Assembly (NCBI GenBank): GCA_948567375.1
Contig: OX419759.1
Location: 8,462,744 to 8,526,743 of the forward strand
Direction of reading: 5' to 3'
DNA from: Lunularia cruciata
Lineage: Eukaryota; Streptophyta; Marchantiopsida; Lunulariales; Lunulariaceae
Length of the DNA stretch: 64,000 nt
Of this stretch, positions 13,337 through 23,666 are shown in pieces. The notes beneath the pieces are model-generated. The model was given only the letters and a program-made list of their open reading frames with translations. It did no database searches and had not been told where the DNA came from. The translations under genes and the position numbers were made by a program. How positions within the stretch are numbered: position 1 is the first letter of the stretch; each line of letters begins with the position of its first letter.

Positions 13337-13344
13337 TATAAATA
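13337..13344 (+). promoter_or_regulatory. TATA box of A1 5' LTR
   Basis: TATAAATA, 104 bases before the LTR end, with the heat-shock-like array immediately upstream. The same box is in the 3' LTR at 18537-18544 and is recognisable in A2 and A3. Transcription probably starts about 30 bases downstream, which would mark the U3/R boundary. Confidence 0.8.
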
Positions 13345-13449
13345 CCAAGGCCGAAGCTCATGCTAGGCATTCAGAGTTTTCCCTCATTCAAGTGTCCCAA
13401 TGTGAGCTTCCATTCTCCTATTTCTCTCCTCGGTTTTGGTCTTTTACAT

Positions 13450-13461
13450 TGGTATCAGAGC
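13450..13461 (+). other. A1 primer binding site (initiator tRNA-Met)
   Basis: TGGTATCAGAGC lies one base after the LTR end and is complementary to the 3' end of plant initiator tRNA-Met, the usual primer of plant gypsy and copia elements. A2 has the same site in reverse next to 38493. In A3 it is broken by an insertion (GGTATCcatAGAGC in minus-strand reading, near 45917-45929). Confidence 0.9.
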
Positions 13462-13719
13462 AGGAATGGGATGGATGGAATTTATGGACCACCAAATCCA
13501 CTTCCGCCAAACCATTGGGACTTTCATGTCCAGATATTACCAAAGCATCATTTCACACAATTCATCACCTCACGCTTTGGGCAGGATTTTCTACATATGA
13601 TCACCGTGTTAGAGGAACCCTTGATACTTCCAGTTGTAACTTATGGAGAACGGTGGACGTGTTGTATCTACGTGTTAATCAACTAGATAAATTGCAGGTA
13701 GTGGAATAGAGTAGTAGCG

Positions 13720-14619
13720 ATGGCGGCAATACCGGATGTTATCCTTGCAATGCAACAACAAATCGAGCATCTTACTCGATTGTTGGATGAACGAGACCAG
13801 CAACGACGAGAACAGATAGACAGAGCGCCAGTTCGAGATGGAGAAGATCGCATTCGATTTCCAAAACCCAAGGTGTTTGAAGGCAAGAATCTTCCAGGCA
13901 CAGTGGAGAATTTTGTGTTTGACTATGAACGTTACTTTGAAGCCACCAATCTTCAAGACGAGCGAAAACAAATTCTCTTGGCTTCTAGCCAATTGGATGG
14001 AGTGGCAAAACTTTGGTGGCGATTCCGAGTAGAAAGAGCTGAATGACAAATTGTTACACCAATTTTTACATGGGCAGAATTCAAGGATGCAATACTTGGT
14101 CGATTTCAGACTATAAATGCCACCCGAGCTGCACGGGATAAATTGGCAGAGTTGAGGCAGATTGGCTCAGTGAGAAGCTACATCACACAATTTCAGAATA
14201 TCATCATGCAAATTCCAGATATCCAAGAAGGTGAAGTTCTGGATCGATTTGTGCGAGGATTGAAGTCATGAACCAGATTGGAGGTGATCATGCGAGAGCC
14301 ACAGAATGTAGAACAAGCCATGCAATTGGCTGAGCGTTTTGATTCCTTAGTTGTGACAACTTGGTCTCGACCTCGACCTACACAAAACCCACCAGTACCA
14401 CGAGTGGAAGAACCGGTACCAATGGAGATTGATGCTATCCAACGAAGACCACTTGGCACAGCAGATAGAGAAAGATTACGACAAAATGGAGGTTGTTTTT
14501 ATTGTCGCCAGTTGGGGCATCGCATTGCTGAATGTCCACTCAAGAATGGACGACCTCGACAAGTTGCCCAAGTGGAGGTTGTGGAGCGGAATGATCAGGG
14601 AAATGAGGAATCCCAGTAG
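13720..14619 (+). pseudogene. gag: A1 gag, nucleocapsid-capsid polyprotein with CCHC knuckle
   Basis: Start ATG at 13720, just after the leader. The A3 gag starts at the equivalent ATG (45655, minus). The N-terminal coiled coil (QQQIEHLTRLLDERDQQRRE) is followed by the retrotransposon capsid region and a zinc knuckle C-FY-C-RQLG-H-RIAE-C at 14494-14535. Two in-frame TGA stops interrupt it at 14044-14046 and 14269-14271. At the first, A3 keeps CGA (Arg), so a C-to-T change is likely; at the second, A2 and A3 have AGA. The native stop appears to be TAG at 14617-14619, conserved in all three copies. The pol frame begins 13 bases earlier in the -1 frame. The product would have formed the particle that packages element RNA; this copy cannot make a full protein. 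Confidence 0.9.
14598..14604 (+). promoter_or_regulatory. Candidate -1 ribosomal frameshift heptamer between gag and pol
   Basis: GGGAAAT is in the gag phase G GGA AAT, which fits the X XXY YYZ slippery pattern. It lies directly before the place where the -1 (pol) frame opens (14607). In A1 and A3 the next -1 codon is TGA; in A2 the site reads GGGAAAC followed by AA. The C/T and G/A differences among copies fit decay of an original CpG, so the active family member may have carried GGGAAAC with an open -1 frame. The overlap is seen directly; the frameshift mechanism is inference. Confidence 0.5.
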
Positions 14620-16436
14620 GAGATTTCGAGCCGCCTACTGGGAGCTTGATTCGTTCCAATGGGATTGAAGGCTCGACCTATGCAAGTTTGCTTCACTTGC
14701 AAGTTATGATATCTAATCGGGGTTGTAGAATTTTGATTGATTCTAGAAGTTCAGAGAATTGCATGTCTATGCAAGTAGCAAAGGAATTGGGTATTCCTAT
14801 CAAGCCAGTGATTGGAAGTAGTTTGATGATGGCGGATGGTAGAAAGGGTTCTGCATTCCGCACCTCGCATCCTGTTACCTTCAAGATTGGGAAGGAGTAT
14901 TTGGAGTGTATGAGGTTTGTAGTGGCACCTCTACACTATGATATCATTCTGGGTCTACCTTGGCTTGAATGTCATAAGGTTCAATTTGATTGGACCCGAC
15001 ACCAAATTCAAGTACAACACCAAGGTAGGAATTTCCGATTAGGTTGTTTGGCACCTCTGAGTAAGACACCTAAGAATAGTCAGTCCCAAGATGGGAAGTT
15101 TGTCGAGAAGGTAGCCATAGAGCAAATCTGGAAGGGAGATGAGTCCCAAGATGGGAAGTTTGCCAGGAAGGCAACCATGGAGCAAGCTCGGAAGAGAGAT
15201 GAGTCCCTAGAAGGGAAGTTTGTTAATGAAGCAGCCATAGAGCAAGCTTTGGAGCAAGATAAGTCTGTATTTGCAATGTGGATCAAGCCGATTGCACAAG
15301 AACAATCTAAGGAGGGCCAAGTGCCGCATCAAGCGACGGTTGATCGGATAGTTCAAGAGTTTGCAGATGTGTTTCCGGATGATCTGCCAAAGGGATTACC
15401 CTCTGATCGAGGTATGCCCTTCAAGATCGAGTTATTGCCAGGGAGTACTCCAATGAGTAGACCAATCTATCGGCTCTCACCAAAGGAGTTGGAGGAGTTG
15501 CGAACAACACTTACAGAGTTGTTGGATAAGGATTTCATACGACATAGTACCTCTCCTTGGGGAGCACCGGTACTATTTGTTCCAAAGAAGGATGGAGGAC
15601 TTTGTTTTTGTATTGATTACCCAGGGCTCAATAAGCAAACCGTGAAGAATGCATATCCCTTGCCTCGGATCGATGACTTGCTTGATCAATTAAGTGGAGC
15701 ACGATACTTTTCCAAGCTAGATCTTCGTAGCGGCTATTGGCAAATTCCTATTGAAGGAGAGGACGTGAAAAAGACTGCCTTTCGTACAAGGTATGGACAT
15801 TTTGAGTGGAGAGTTCTACCTTTCGGACTCACTAATGCTCCAGCAGTCTTCATGGATCAGATGCATCGAGTGTTGGAGGGGCTATTGGATCAGTATGTGG
15901 TAGTGTTCTTAGATGATATCTTAATCTATAGTAGGACTAAGGCAGAACACATGAATCATGTGCGAGAAGTCCTAAGACGACTACGACAGTGGAAATTTTA
16001 CTGCAAGAAGTCAAAGTGTGCTTTTTGGCAAAAGGAGGTTACCTTCTTGGGTCATAAGATCTCATCAGAGGGGATCAAGATGGAAGAAGAGAAGATCAAG
16101 GCCATTACTGATTGGCCTACCCCAAAGGATGCTACTGAAGTACGAGCGTTCAACGGATTGGCCAGTTTTTACCGACGGTTCATCCACTATTATGCTCACG
16201 TGGCTGCACCATTGACTGACCTCTTGGGAAAGAACTCGAGCTTCCAATGGACCACCAAGCATGAAGAAGCATTCCAAAAGTTAAAGCATATGGTGTCTTC
16301 AAGACCCATTCTTCAACCATATGATCCTCAACTACCTTGTGTGGTTGATTTTGATGCTTCTAACTTTGCAATTGGAGCTGTGTTGCAACAAGAATTTCCA
16401 GATGGACTACATCCTATTGCCTTTGTGTCTCGCTGA
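14607..16436 (+). pseudogene. pol: A1 pol, first part: protease, reverse transcriptase, start of RNase H
   Basis: A single open frame of about 610 codons in the -1 frame relative to gag. The aspartic protease has [10 protein letters not shown], where the catalytic D-S/T-G reads D-S-R (14739-14747). The spacer contains three tandem ~20-residue repeats of the form [14 protein letters not shown] (15085-15255). Reverse transcriptase follows, with [11 protein letters not shown], the fingers/palm motif LPFGLTNAP and catalytic FLDDIL (DD at 15912-15917). RNase H begins with [17 protein letters not shown]. The frame ends at TGA (16434) because of a local rearrangement. Domain order and motifs place it among chromodomain gypsy elements. 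Confidence 0.93.
15085..15255 (+). repeat. Tandem protein repeats between protease and RT in A1
   Basis: Three imperfect 60-base units encode versions of [14 protein letters not shown]...KGDE. The same array is visible on the minus strand in A3 (about 44120-44300) and A2 (about 36920-37080), so it is a family trait. Unit identity is high enough to suggest amplification within the family. The function of this hydrophilic linker is unknown. Confidence 0.8.
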
Positions 16437-16476
16437 ACAACTTGCAATGGTATATGGAACAACTTGCAATGGTATA
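16435..16476 (+). repeat. 21-bp tandem duplication replacing RNase H codons in A1
   Basis: A 21-base unit starting GAACAACTTG and ending GGTATAT occurs twice (16435-16455 and 16456-16476). A2 and A3 instead have codons for about a dozen residues (QLNTAERNYSAQDQ in A2) before this point. A1 therefore lost part of RNase H and gained a repeat, with a frame change. This looks like template slippage during reverse transcription or repair. Confidence 0.75.
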
Positions 16477-17977
16477 TGCCACCAAGGTATGGAGGCATTA
16501 TCTCTTGGGGAAACAAGTGATCATGCGAACTGATCACAAGCCATTGTTGCAGACCTTACACCTAGAGCACATGAAGAGTCGACATCATCGATGGGAAGAG
16601 CAACTCCAATTGTTCGACATCAAACTTGAGTACAAACCAGGTCGGTTCCATGTCATCCCTGATGCTCTATCACGACGACCTGATTTGAAGTCTCTTCCTC
16701 TCATCGCGGCAGCAATTACGACGGTGTCAATTGATCCCAAGATTCATAACAAGTTTCGGTTAGCCCTACAACAAGATCCCTTCTTCCAAATGGTACACGG
16801 TCGTCGAACAGCACGCGACAAGGAGTACAACACCTTCTCCTTCAAGGAAGGCCTTTTATTCCATGCAGACCAGATCTATGTTCCAACCAAAGGTGATCTT
16901 CGACTTGTGCGCCTTCAAGAAGCCCATGATTTACCAATAGCTGGTCACATGGGAGTGGACAAGACCTTGGGCACCCTCCAACGCCAATGGTGGTGGCCCA
17001 ACATGACACGAGATGTTTGAGACTTTGTCCGATCATGTGAGAGTTGCCAACGGAACAAGGCCAGCAACCAGAAGCCGAGTGGACTCCTTCAACCACTCGC
17101 CATTCCATCCGCTCGTTGGGAGCATGTGAGCTTGGATCTCATCACATCCTTGCCAAAGACAAAACAAGGACACACCGCAATTGTGGTGTTTGTGGATAAG
17201 CTTAGTAAGCAAATCCACTTGGCACCAACCTGTGATACCGTGGATGCTCCAACCTTAGCGCAAATCTACTTCGACAATGTCTTCAAGCATCATGGGATGC
17301 CACGTGTACTCATCTCCGACCGTGATCCTCAGTTTACCGGGAAGTTTTGGCAAGCACTCTTCCAGATACTCGGCACCAAGCTTGCTTTGTCCACGGCCTA
17401 TCATCCTCAAACTGATGGACAAACCAAACGCGCTAATCGTACATTGGAGGATATGTTGCGGGCCTTTGTCAATGTCCACCATACCAACTGGGATGAATGT
17501 CTTGCAGCTGCAAAATTTGCCTACAACAATTCCAAACAGGCAAGCACTGGATTTTCTCCCTTCTTTCTCAATTTTGGCCAAGATCCGCTTGTTCCAGATT
17601 CTCTTCTTGCTTCCCCTCCCTCTCAGGTTCCTCATACTTCTACATTCTTGACCACTATATCCCAATCTCTCCAACAAGCCAAATCTCACCTCCTTGTTGC
17701 TCAGAATCGCCAAAAACAATATGCAGACCATCATCGTCGTGATCTCACCTTTGAAGTTGGTGATAAAGTCATGCTATCCTCTAGTAACCTCCATCTCCCA
17801 CTTGATACCCAAGTTTGTAAACTTGCTCCTAATTGGATAGGACCCTTTGATATCACCCACATTATCTCTCCTGTTGCTTATCGTCTTGCCTTACCTTGTC
17901 ACATGCGTATCCATCCTGTCTTTCACATTTCCAAGTTGAAACCCTTTGTTCCTAACCCTTCTTCCTTTTCCTCTTGA
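16442..17977 (+). pseudogene. pol: A1 pol, second part: RNase H, integrase
   Basis: Continues in another frame after the rearrangement. The RNase H end has MRTDHKPL and PDALSRRPD. The integrase zinc-binding region has H-x-H (AHDLPIAGHMG) and C-x2-C (CESCQ). The catalytic core has D in LDLITSLP and D in LISDRDPQFTG. At the third acid position, 35 residues after the second Asp, there is Lys (AAA, 17426-17428) instead of Glu, so the core should be inactive. An in-frame TGA lies at 17018, where A2 and A3 have CAA; decay of a CpG codon is plausible. The frame ends at TGA 17975, where A3 has CGT. Integrase normally joins element cDNA to the chromosome. Confidence 0.9.
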
Positions 17978-18291
17978 GTCCAACCTCCCCCTCTTCCTGT
18001 CCCTATCAATGATCATGAGGAGTACAAAGTTGATCGTATCCTTGCGCGTCGCCATATTCAACGAGGCCGTCACCAACATACGGAGTACAAGGTCCTTTGG
18101 AAAGGGTATCCCCTTCATGATGCTACATGGAACCTCTTTCTCACCTCCAGAATGCACAGATGGCCATCAAGGAATTCGAAGCTTCACTGGCGACGAGGAC
18201 GTCACCAACTAGCGGCGGAGGAATATGTAACAATATGGAGTTTAGTGACGAAGTTAGTCGGGCTTACAAAGTAGAGAATAAGACAAAATAG
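17978..18291 (+). pseudogene. A1 integrase C-terminal chromodomain running into the 3' LTR
   Basis: Directly after the stop at 17975 the same frame reads EEYKVDRILARRHIQRGRH and EYKVLWKGYPLHDATW, a chromodomain with the aromatic positions Y, W and W expected for binding methylated histone tails and guiding integration to heterochromatin. A one-base deletion near 18130 (TGG-AAC instead of TGG-GAAC) shifts the frame. Read in the family frame, the protein continues LSHLQNAQMAIKEFEASL, crosses the purine tract and ends at TAG 18289-18291, 66 bases inside the 3' LTR. A2 keeps the same arrangement. Confidence 0.85.
18211..18225 (+). other. A1 polypurine tract
   Basis: AGCGGCGGAGGAATA lies directly before the TG of the 3' LTR and is the likely primer for plus-strand DNA synthesis. 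It also encodes part of the integrase tail (SGGG). The equivalent sequence flanks the 3' LTRs of A2 and A3. Confidence 0.75.
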
Positions 18292-18648
18292 CCTAGAATA
18301 TTCTAGAAGCATCTAAGAAGCTTCTTAGGAAGCTTCCCAACTAGTTAACTTGCGCCCTAAGCAGGTAGCTTCTAGAAGGAAGCTTCTAGAAGCTTCTAAC
18401 TAGCTTAGCTTGCACGCCAAGTAGGCGGCTTCTAGAAGGAAGCTTCTTGAGAAGCTTCCTAGTTAACTTGGCTTGCACTCCAAGAAAGCGGCTCAAGGAA
18501 ACTTCTTGAGAAGCTTCAAGGGTCTTGTATGCTACCTATAAATACCAAGGCCGATGCTCATGCTAGGCATTCGGAGTTTTCCCTCATTCAAGTGTCCCAA
18601 TGTGAGTTTCCATTCTCCTATTTCTCTCCTCGGTTTTGGTCTTTTACA
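18226..18648 (+). repeat. A1 3' LTR
   Basis: 423 bp, nearly identical to 13026-13448 (five substitutions, no indels). The heat-shock-like array is at 18296-18517 and the TATA box at 18537-18544. Followed by the target duplication GTCAG (18649-18653). Confidence 0.95.
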
Positions 18649-18653
18649 GTCAG

Positions 18654-20560
18654 ACTCCTAGAGAGTTATGCTCTAGTTTTGCATGAATACATCATCACAC
18701 TCTAGTGCTTGGATTTGTATCTTAGGATTTGTCACTCCTAAATAAGTTGAACATGCAATCATTCAAGGGAGTGCAGCCTAATACACATCCATCAACTCAT
18801 GAGTCTTGATGGTATCAACTTTGTATTTACCTACAAAAGAAGAATGCATTGAATGGACCCGATGAACATCGGACCTAAACCTTCTATACATATCTTACTT
18901 GGCTGTGGAAAGATCTAATGGCTACAATGGATGGAAATTTCCTAAGTACATCTAAACTGCTCAATCTTGATCATATCTTCTCCTAACACTAAACCTAATG
19001 GTAGGTAGCCATGGTTGTAATCAACCCAATCACAATAGTTTAACTCTAATAGACTAATACTACATATCAATCCAACCAGGTACCTATATACAAATTATAT
19101 CCATCTACAAACTTCCTAGGGCTACAAAAAAAGATGCAAGAAATATGTATCAAATTTCTCCTTATTAGACAAAAAAGAAAACCATTGCTATCTTTGTAAG
19201 AGAAGGCTCCAATCATTGATCCTTGGTAGGAGGGGCCAGTGGCGCTTGGGCCAAGCTCTTAGCTTCCTTGCACATGTGAACAAGGTCTAAGAGCTCCTTT
19301 CAAGAGCCTTCCACAATTTGTTCAAAGCTAGACTAAGTCTCGTCAAACTTGACATGCATGCGGCTCTAGAGTTTCATAGATAATAATTTGAGTTGCTTGT
19401 TTGAATATGTCTTCCTCTCTAGCGCGCATCAATTTGAGTGCATAAATCCTTTGCTTTGTTAATTGGAAGGTCTCATTGGCCATGTGTTCCAACTGAATAA
19501 GTAGTTAGGTGGTCATATGACCAATAGTCGTGAGCAACCCTAATTGTTTTTTTCTAGTTTGGTTCATTTGGTGCTCAATTCATTGGTCATCTCCTTATGA
19601 ATTTGCTTGTCTTGCTCCGACAACTTCTCTTAATATTGTTGAGGTTGGTAGATAGGTTGGACATATGGAGGTCATTCAGCTACTTCAAGTTGTCATATTA
19701 GGTCTCTATTGCCTTTGCCTTACTTGGGCCATTTCTAGCTTGCTTCATAACACTACAAGTTCATCTTCCCAATTTTGTATCTCCTCCTCATGTTGAGTTC
19801 TTTGGTGGAAGACATGTATGCTATAGTCATCAACCTCCTTCTTTAAGCCTTGGATCAGCTTATCATACTCCTCCTACCATTTTAGTTCCTCCCTTTGGAA
19901 CTCCTCCATGTACTTCTGACTTTCCTTGTCCTTCTAGTTCATTTGGGTTTTGACCAGGTGATGTAAGTGGTGGATGAGAGCCACCGGTTCCTTTATCTTT
20001 GGATCCAGCTTTTGGTATATTGGAAAAATTTCATCCAATGCTTTCATCACCAGCATCATGGTTTGAATAGTGTAGGCTGCAATTAGCAAAGGCAAAGAAT
20101 CACCATCCTTGTCCAATTGTCTTCATAAGGCCTTCTTTGTTTTAGGTGTGGGATTCTCATTGTGGCCCAAAATGGTCATCTCCTTTGCTTTGTGAGATCG
20201 GGCCACTTCCTCATTCTTGCCCACCTTGTTATCATTAGTTGGAGGTGTGGCATTGGTGATGACATCTTACCAATCCACTTGTCCTTCATGTATTGGGGAC
20301 AATAGGGTTTATCTCATGAGTTTTGTCAAACTTTGGTAGGATGTCCTTGCCTTGTTGCTGTTAGTGCCCTTGACAACATCTACCATCAGATGGGTTAATT
20401 TTGTCCTTCATTTCATTTTGTAGCATGGAGATTCACCTCATTAAAGACCAAAGTGAAGAGTGGTGCCACAATTGGGAGATTGGATTCCACAACTGACTAC
20501 TTCTCCTTGTTTATTGGATGCATTTTGTTTTGTTAGGTAGGGGTGACAATTGTGCCTCAT
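18654..20560 (-). pseudogene. Decayed coiled-coil coding remnant, unrecognised
   Basis: The right flank of A1. From about 20340 down to 19200 on the minus strand there are coherent but broken frames. An example is a 60-codon segment at 19934-20116 with AAYTIQTMMLVMKALDEIF, continuing past a stop into a Lys/Glu-rich coiled coil (KYMEEFQREELKW). The style resembles the C-terminal coiled coil of the remnant at 7480-9230, but I cannot show homology by eye. 18654-19190 holds no recognisable coding sequence. It probably belongs to the element that also supplies 12400-13025. Confidence 0.35.
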
Positions 20561-20639
20561 TGTTTGGTCATACTTTGTTTTTTTTCCACTATAAGAGAGG
20601 AGATTTGAGTGAAAGACTACTCCTCACTCTATGACTTCA

Positions 20640-23600
20640 TACTTTGAGTAGCTTTGACAACTTGTTTGTGAGCCACGTCTTGTCCTTGCAATGGACATCC
20701 CTCTTGAGTCAACTTGTACAATGTGGTTTTACTCTAACTATCCTTTGATGAAGATTCTAGCTCTTGAGGTCATTTTGTTTCTTGGAAGCTTGAACTTTCA
20801 CACAAGCTATCAATGTCTTTTGTCAAATTGCAATGGAGTTTTTTATTTCTACTAGTTGCACAAACTTCCCAACAAATTCCACCAGTGGAAGTAAGGTACC
20901 ATTCTTGTTCCTCTAAAGTGAAGCCCCAACTCATGTCCTTGATAGTGCAATTGGCTTGCTTTGTTTGTCTATTGGTTTGTGGATAGTATGCCATGGACAT
21001 GGCAAGTTTTGTTTTGAAGAGGCCAAAAAGTGTTTTCCAAAATAAACTAGTGAATTGAATGATGAGCCCTTGAGATAATCCATGGTGAGAAAAGACCTCA
21101 ACTAACTACAATTCAACTAATTGTGCAGCAATCACTTCCTTGGTCATAGGATGAATCATTTTGCTAAGTTGGTCTACAAAGACTACAATGGAATCAATAC
21201 CTGAGGTGGTCTTGGGGAATTCACAAACTAGATCCATGCTAACCTACTCCCAATGTTATATACAAGTAGGGAGAGTTGAATTAGTTTTGTAGGAGCTTGA
21301 CTAGAGGCTTTATTTTGCTAACAAAGTATGCAACTTCAAGTGTACTCCATCACATTGTTGCTCATCTTGTGCCAATAGTAATAGTGTTTGACTGCATCTA
21401 AGGTCTTGCCCCCTCCAACATGACCTGCAATGATGGAATCATAACATCTTGCTAAGATGGTGATTCTTAGGTCTAAAGAGCATCCAATATCCATAACTTA
21501 CCATCACAAAGGTGATTCCTTGGGTATTGGTTATGCCTTTGGATGATTGAGCTCCTACAATTTTTGGGTTAGCCTTCATAGTAGTAAGAGTCTCTGACCA
21601 GAAATCTAGGTTCATCTTGACCTTCATAACCAAATTGTTTACCATAAGCATTTGGGTGAATGCATCTGCAAGTTGCATCTTGCTCTCTATATATGTGATT
21701 GTTATGTTGAACCATTGTCTCCACTTTACCCAAAAATCTATTGATGAGATAGATCTTTCTATGTCTCAAAGTAGACTAGTGGTTTGTGTTCTATCCCCAC
21801 TACAAATGCCTTCTTGCCAAGATAATTCTTCTAATTCTTGGTCATAAGTACAATAGCCAATTCTTCTCATTTGGTGATATGATAGTTACATTATGCTAGT
21901 AGCAACTTTCAAGAGAAATATGCAATGTATGCCATCCATCACTCCATTCTTAATGTAGGAATACTCCTATCAAAAGGATTGATGCATCTTTAGCTAGCTT
22001 GATTAGATGTGTTGGATCATACCATTTCATTATTGATGCATGTAGTAATGCATCTTTTAGTTCCTAAAAAGTTTTTTTACGGTTCCCCACATCTATTTCT
22101 TTCTCTTGCCAATTAGTGTTGTTAGGGGTTATGTAACCTTGGAGGAGTCCTTGACAAATTAACAATAGAACCCAATCAACCCCAAGAAATTCTTGAGTTG
22201 AGTCTGATCTTCTAGAGCACTCCAATTTTGAATGATATTTGTTTTATTCGTTAAAAATTGGATACCTTCTCCACTTACCCTATACCCAAGTAATCTACTT
22301 TAGACTTGCCAAAATCACACTTTGAGACTTTGGCATACAACTAGTTTGTCATAGAACCTAGAGGGATTCTTATAGATGTTGCTTGTGCTCTTTCATTGTA
22401 CTATTGTAGACTATGATATCATCAAGGAAAATGATAACATACTTATCCAAGTATAGACAAAATATGTTATTCATCAAACTCATGAAAGTGATTGGTGTAT
22501 TGGTGAAGCAAAACTGCATCACTAAGTACTCAAAGTGACAATACCTTGTTTAAAAGGCAATTTTGTGTATATCATCCTCCATAATCCTGATTTGGTTATA
22601 ATTGCTCTATAAATCAAGTTTAGTGAAGTGTTTTTCCATTGAGTTGATGAAATAGGTCATCCATGCAAGGTAATGGTTTTATTCTTTATTATTTGTTGAT
22701 TAGGCTTTGATCGTCAATGCACATTCATATTATACCATCCTTCTTCTTCACAAACAAGACAATAACCATATATAGTGATACACTGGGTTGGATAAACCCT
22801 TTCTATACCATATCCTTGATCTGAACCTTGCACTCCTCCAACTCATGAGGTGATAGTCAACATGGAAACTTACAAGGAGATATATTCCCAAGAAGTATCT
22901 TGATTTTATAATCTACTCTCCATTTTGGTGGTAATCTTGAGGGTTATGACTTTTTGAAACTCATTGACCACATCTTTCAAATTCTCAAGAATTTATCCAT
23001 CAAGTTGTGCACTCTAGACTTCTCTTATTAGATCCATGAAATATCTTTTTGTCTTACTAATAATTGTTATTGCTATGACATAGAGATGTAATTCTTGCCT
23101 TTGGGATCTTTTCCTATTCTCAATTATCTTCCATTGGCTAGTTCTCCTTATTTCTCTTCTCCAATCTATTGTGAGGTTTTAGTGCTCCATCCATGGCATG
23201 CCTAAGATCACATCATAATGAGCTACCCATATCACTCGCAATTCAATTTCTTCTTGATACTCTCTATAAAGAGTGTTATCTTTTTAGGTAACTACTCAAT
23301 CCTCTCCATCTAACCATTAAGTAACTTTAATTCTTCATTCTCATCCTCTTCTAGTTCCATCTCCAACCTTATTGGAATATAGCAAGACAAAGAAGTTTTC
23401 TATTGCTCCAAGGTCAATAAATACTCTCACTTGATTGCCTTCTAGGACTCCATTTACAACAATCAATTATGCATTTTCTTCCTCAACCTTTGCACATTTT
23501 CCCTCTTCTTCCCCTTGCTTTTACTCCTCTCTATTGAGCAAATAAGGCCATGGGATACATTTACTAGCAATCTTCATTTTTTGATGTGATTTAGCATCCT

Positions 23601-23666
23601 CCTCTTTGATTGTATGACGGCCAAGGCCCCTAGGAAGATAAGCACAACAATTGATGGCTATGTATT
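20640..23666 (-). pseudogene. D: decayed gypsy pol (integrase, RNase H, RT, protease)
   Basis: An old gypsy relic with many stops. On the minus strand, in order: the end of a zinc knuckle and LPRGLGRHTIKEED (23521-23661); a protease-like VFIDLGAIENF (about 23400-23430, the D-S-G replaced by D-L-G); reverse transcriptase with FLDD (DD codons at 22418-22423); the RNase H end with LADAFTQML (about 21660); and an integrase segment AYYPQTNRQTKQAN (about 20950-20995). Its gag lies beyond the B1 insertion at 31247-32240. Decay is far greater than in families A and B, so D is the oldest layer here. Confidence 0.8.

Larger units (their letters stand above)
13026..13448 (+). repeat. A1 5' LTR
   Basis: 423 bp, TGTAACAAT to TCTTTTACA. 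U3 contains three imperfect tandem modules of about 55-63 bp (roughly 13147-13203, 13204-13266, 13267-13320), each with GAA/TTC heat-shock-like arrays, followed by a TATA box at 13337. It differs from the 3' LTR at five positions: 13069, a C/T in the first module, two around the R region, and one 20 bases before the end of the fifth line of R/U5. Confidence 0.95.
13026..18648 (+). mobile_element. A1: full-length chromodomain Ty3/gypsy LTR retrotransposon
   Basis: A structurally complete element of 5623 bp. Both 423-bp LTRs start TG and end CA, and the insertion is flanked by a perfect 5-bp target duplication GTCAG (13021-13025 and 18649-18653). Order: 5' LTR, tRNA-iMet primer site, gag, protease, reverse transcriptase, RNase H, integrase, chromodomain, purine tract, 3' LTR, which is the order of chromoviruses. 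The two LTRs differ at 5 of 423 positions (about 1.2%), so the insertion is fairly recent. The coding region is nevertheless broken by in-frame stops at 14044, 14269, 17018 and 17975, a rearrangement at 16435-16476 and a one-base deletion near 18130. A2 and A3 on the minus strand belong to the same family. Confidence 0.95.

Noticed and set aside
13450-13461. tRNA-like motif TGGTATCAGAGC
   Set aside because: Not a tRNA gene: it is the primer binding site next to the LTR and no cloverleaf follows.
13329-13709. Long overlapping ORFs across the A1 5' LTR end and leader
   Set aside because: They cross the TATA box, the LTR end and the tRNA primer site and occur in equivalent form in A2 and A3 leaders; explained by LTR and leader sequence, not by a protein.
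14598-14606. Functional frameshift in A1 itself
   Set aside because: After a -1 slip at GGGAAAT the next codon is TGA in A1 and A3, so these copies could not produce Gag-Pol this way; only a family-level inference is kept.
17277-17742. Overlapping plus and minus ORFs inside A1 integrase
   Set aside because: Shadows of the integrase frame; no independent motifs.
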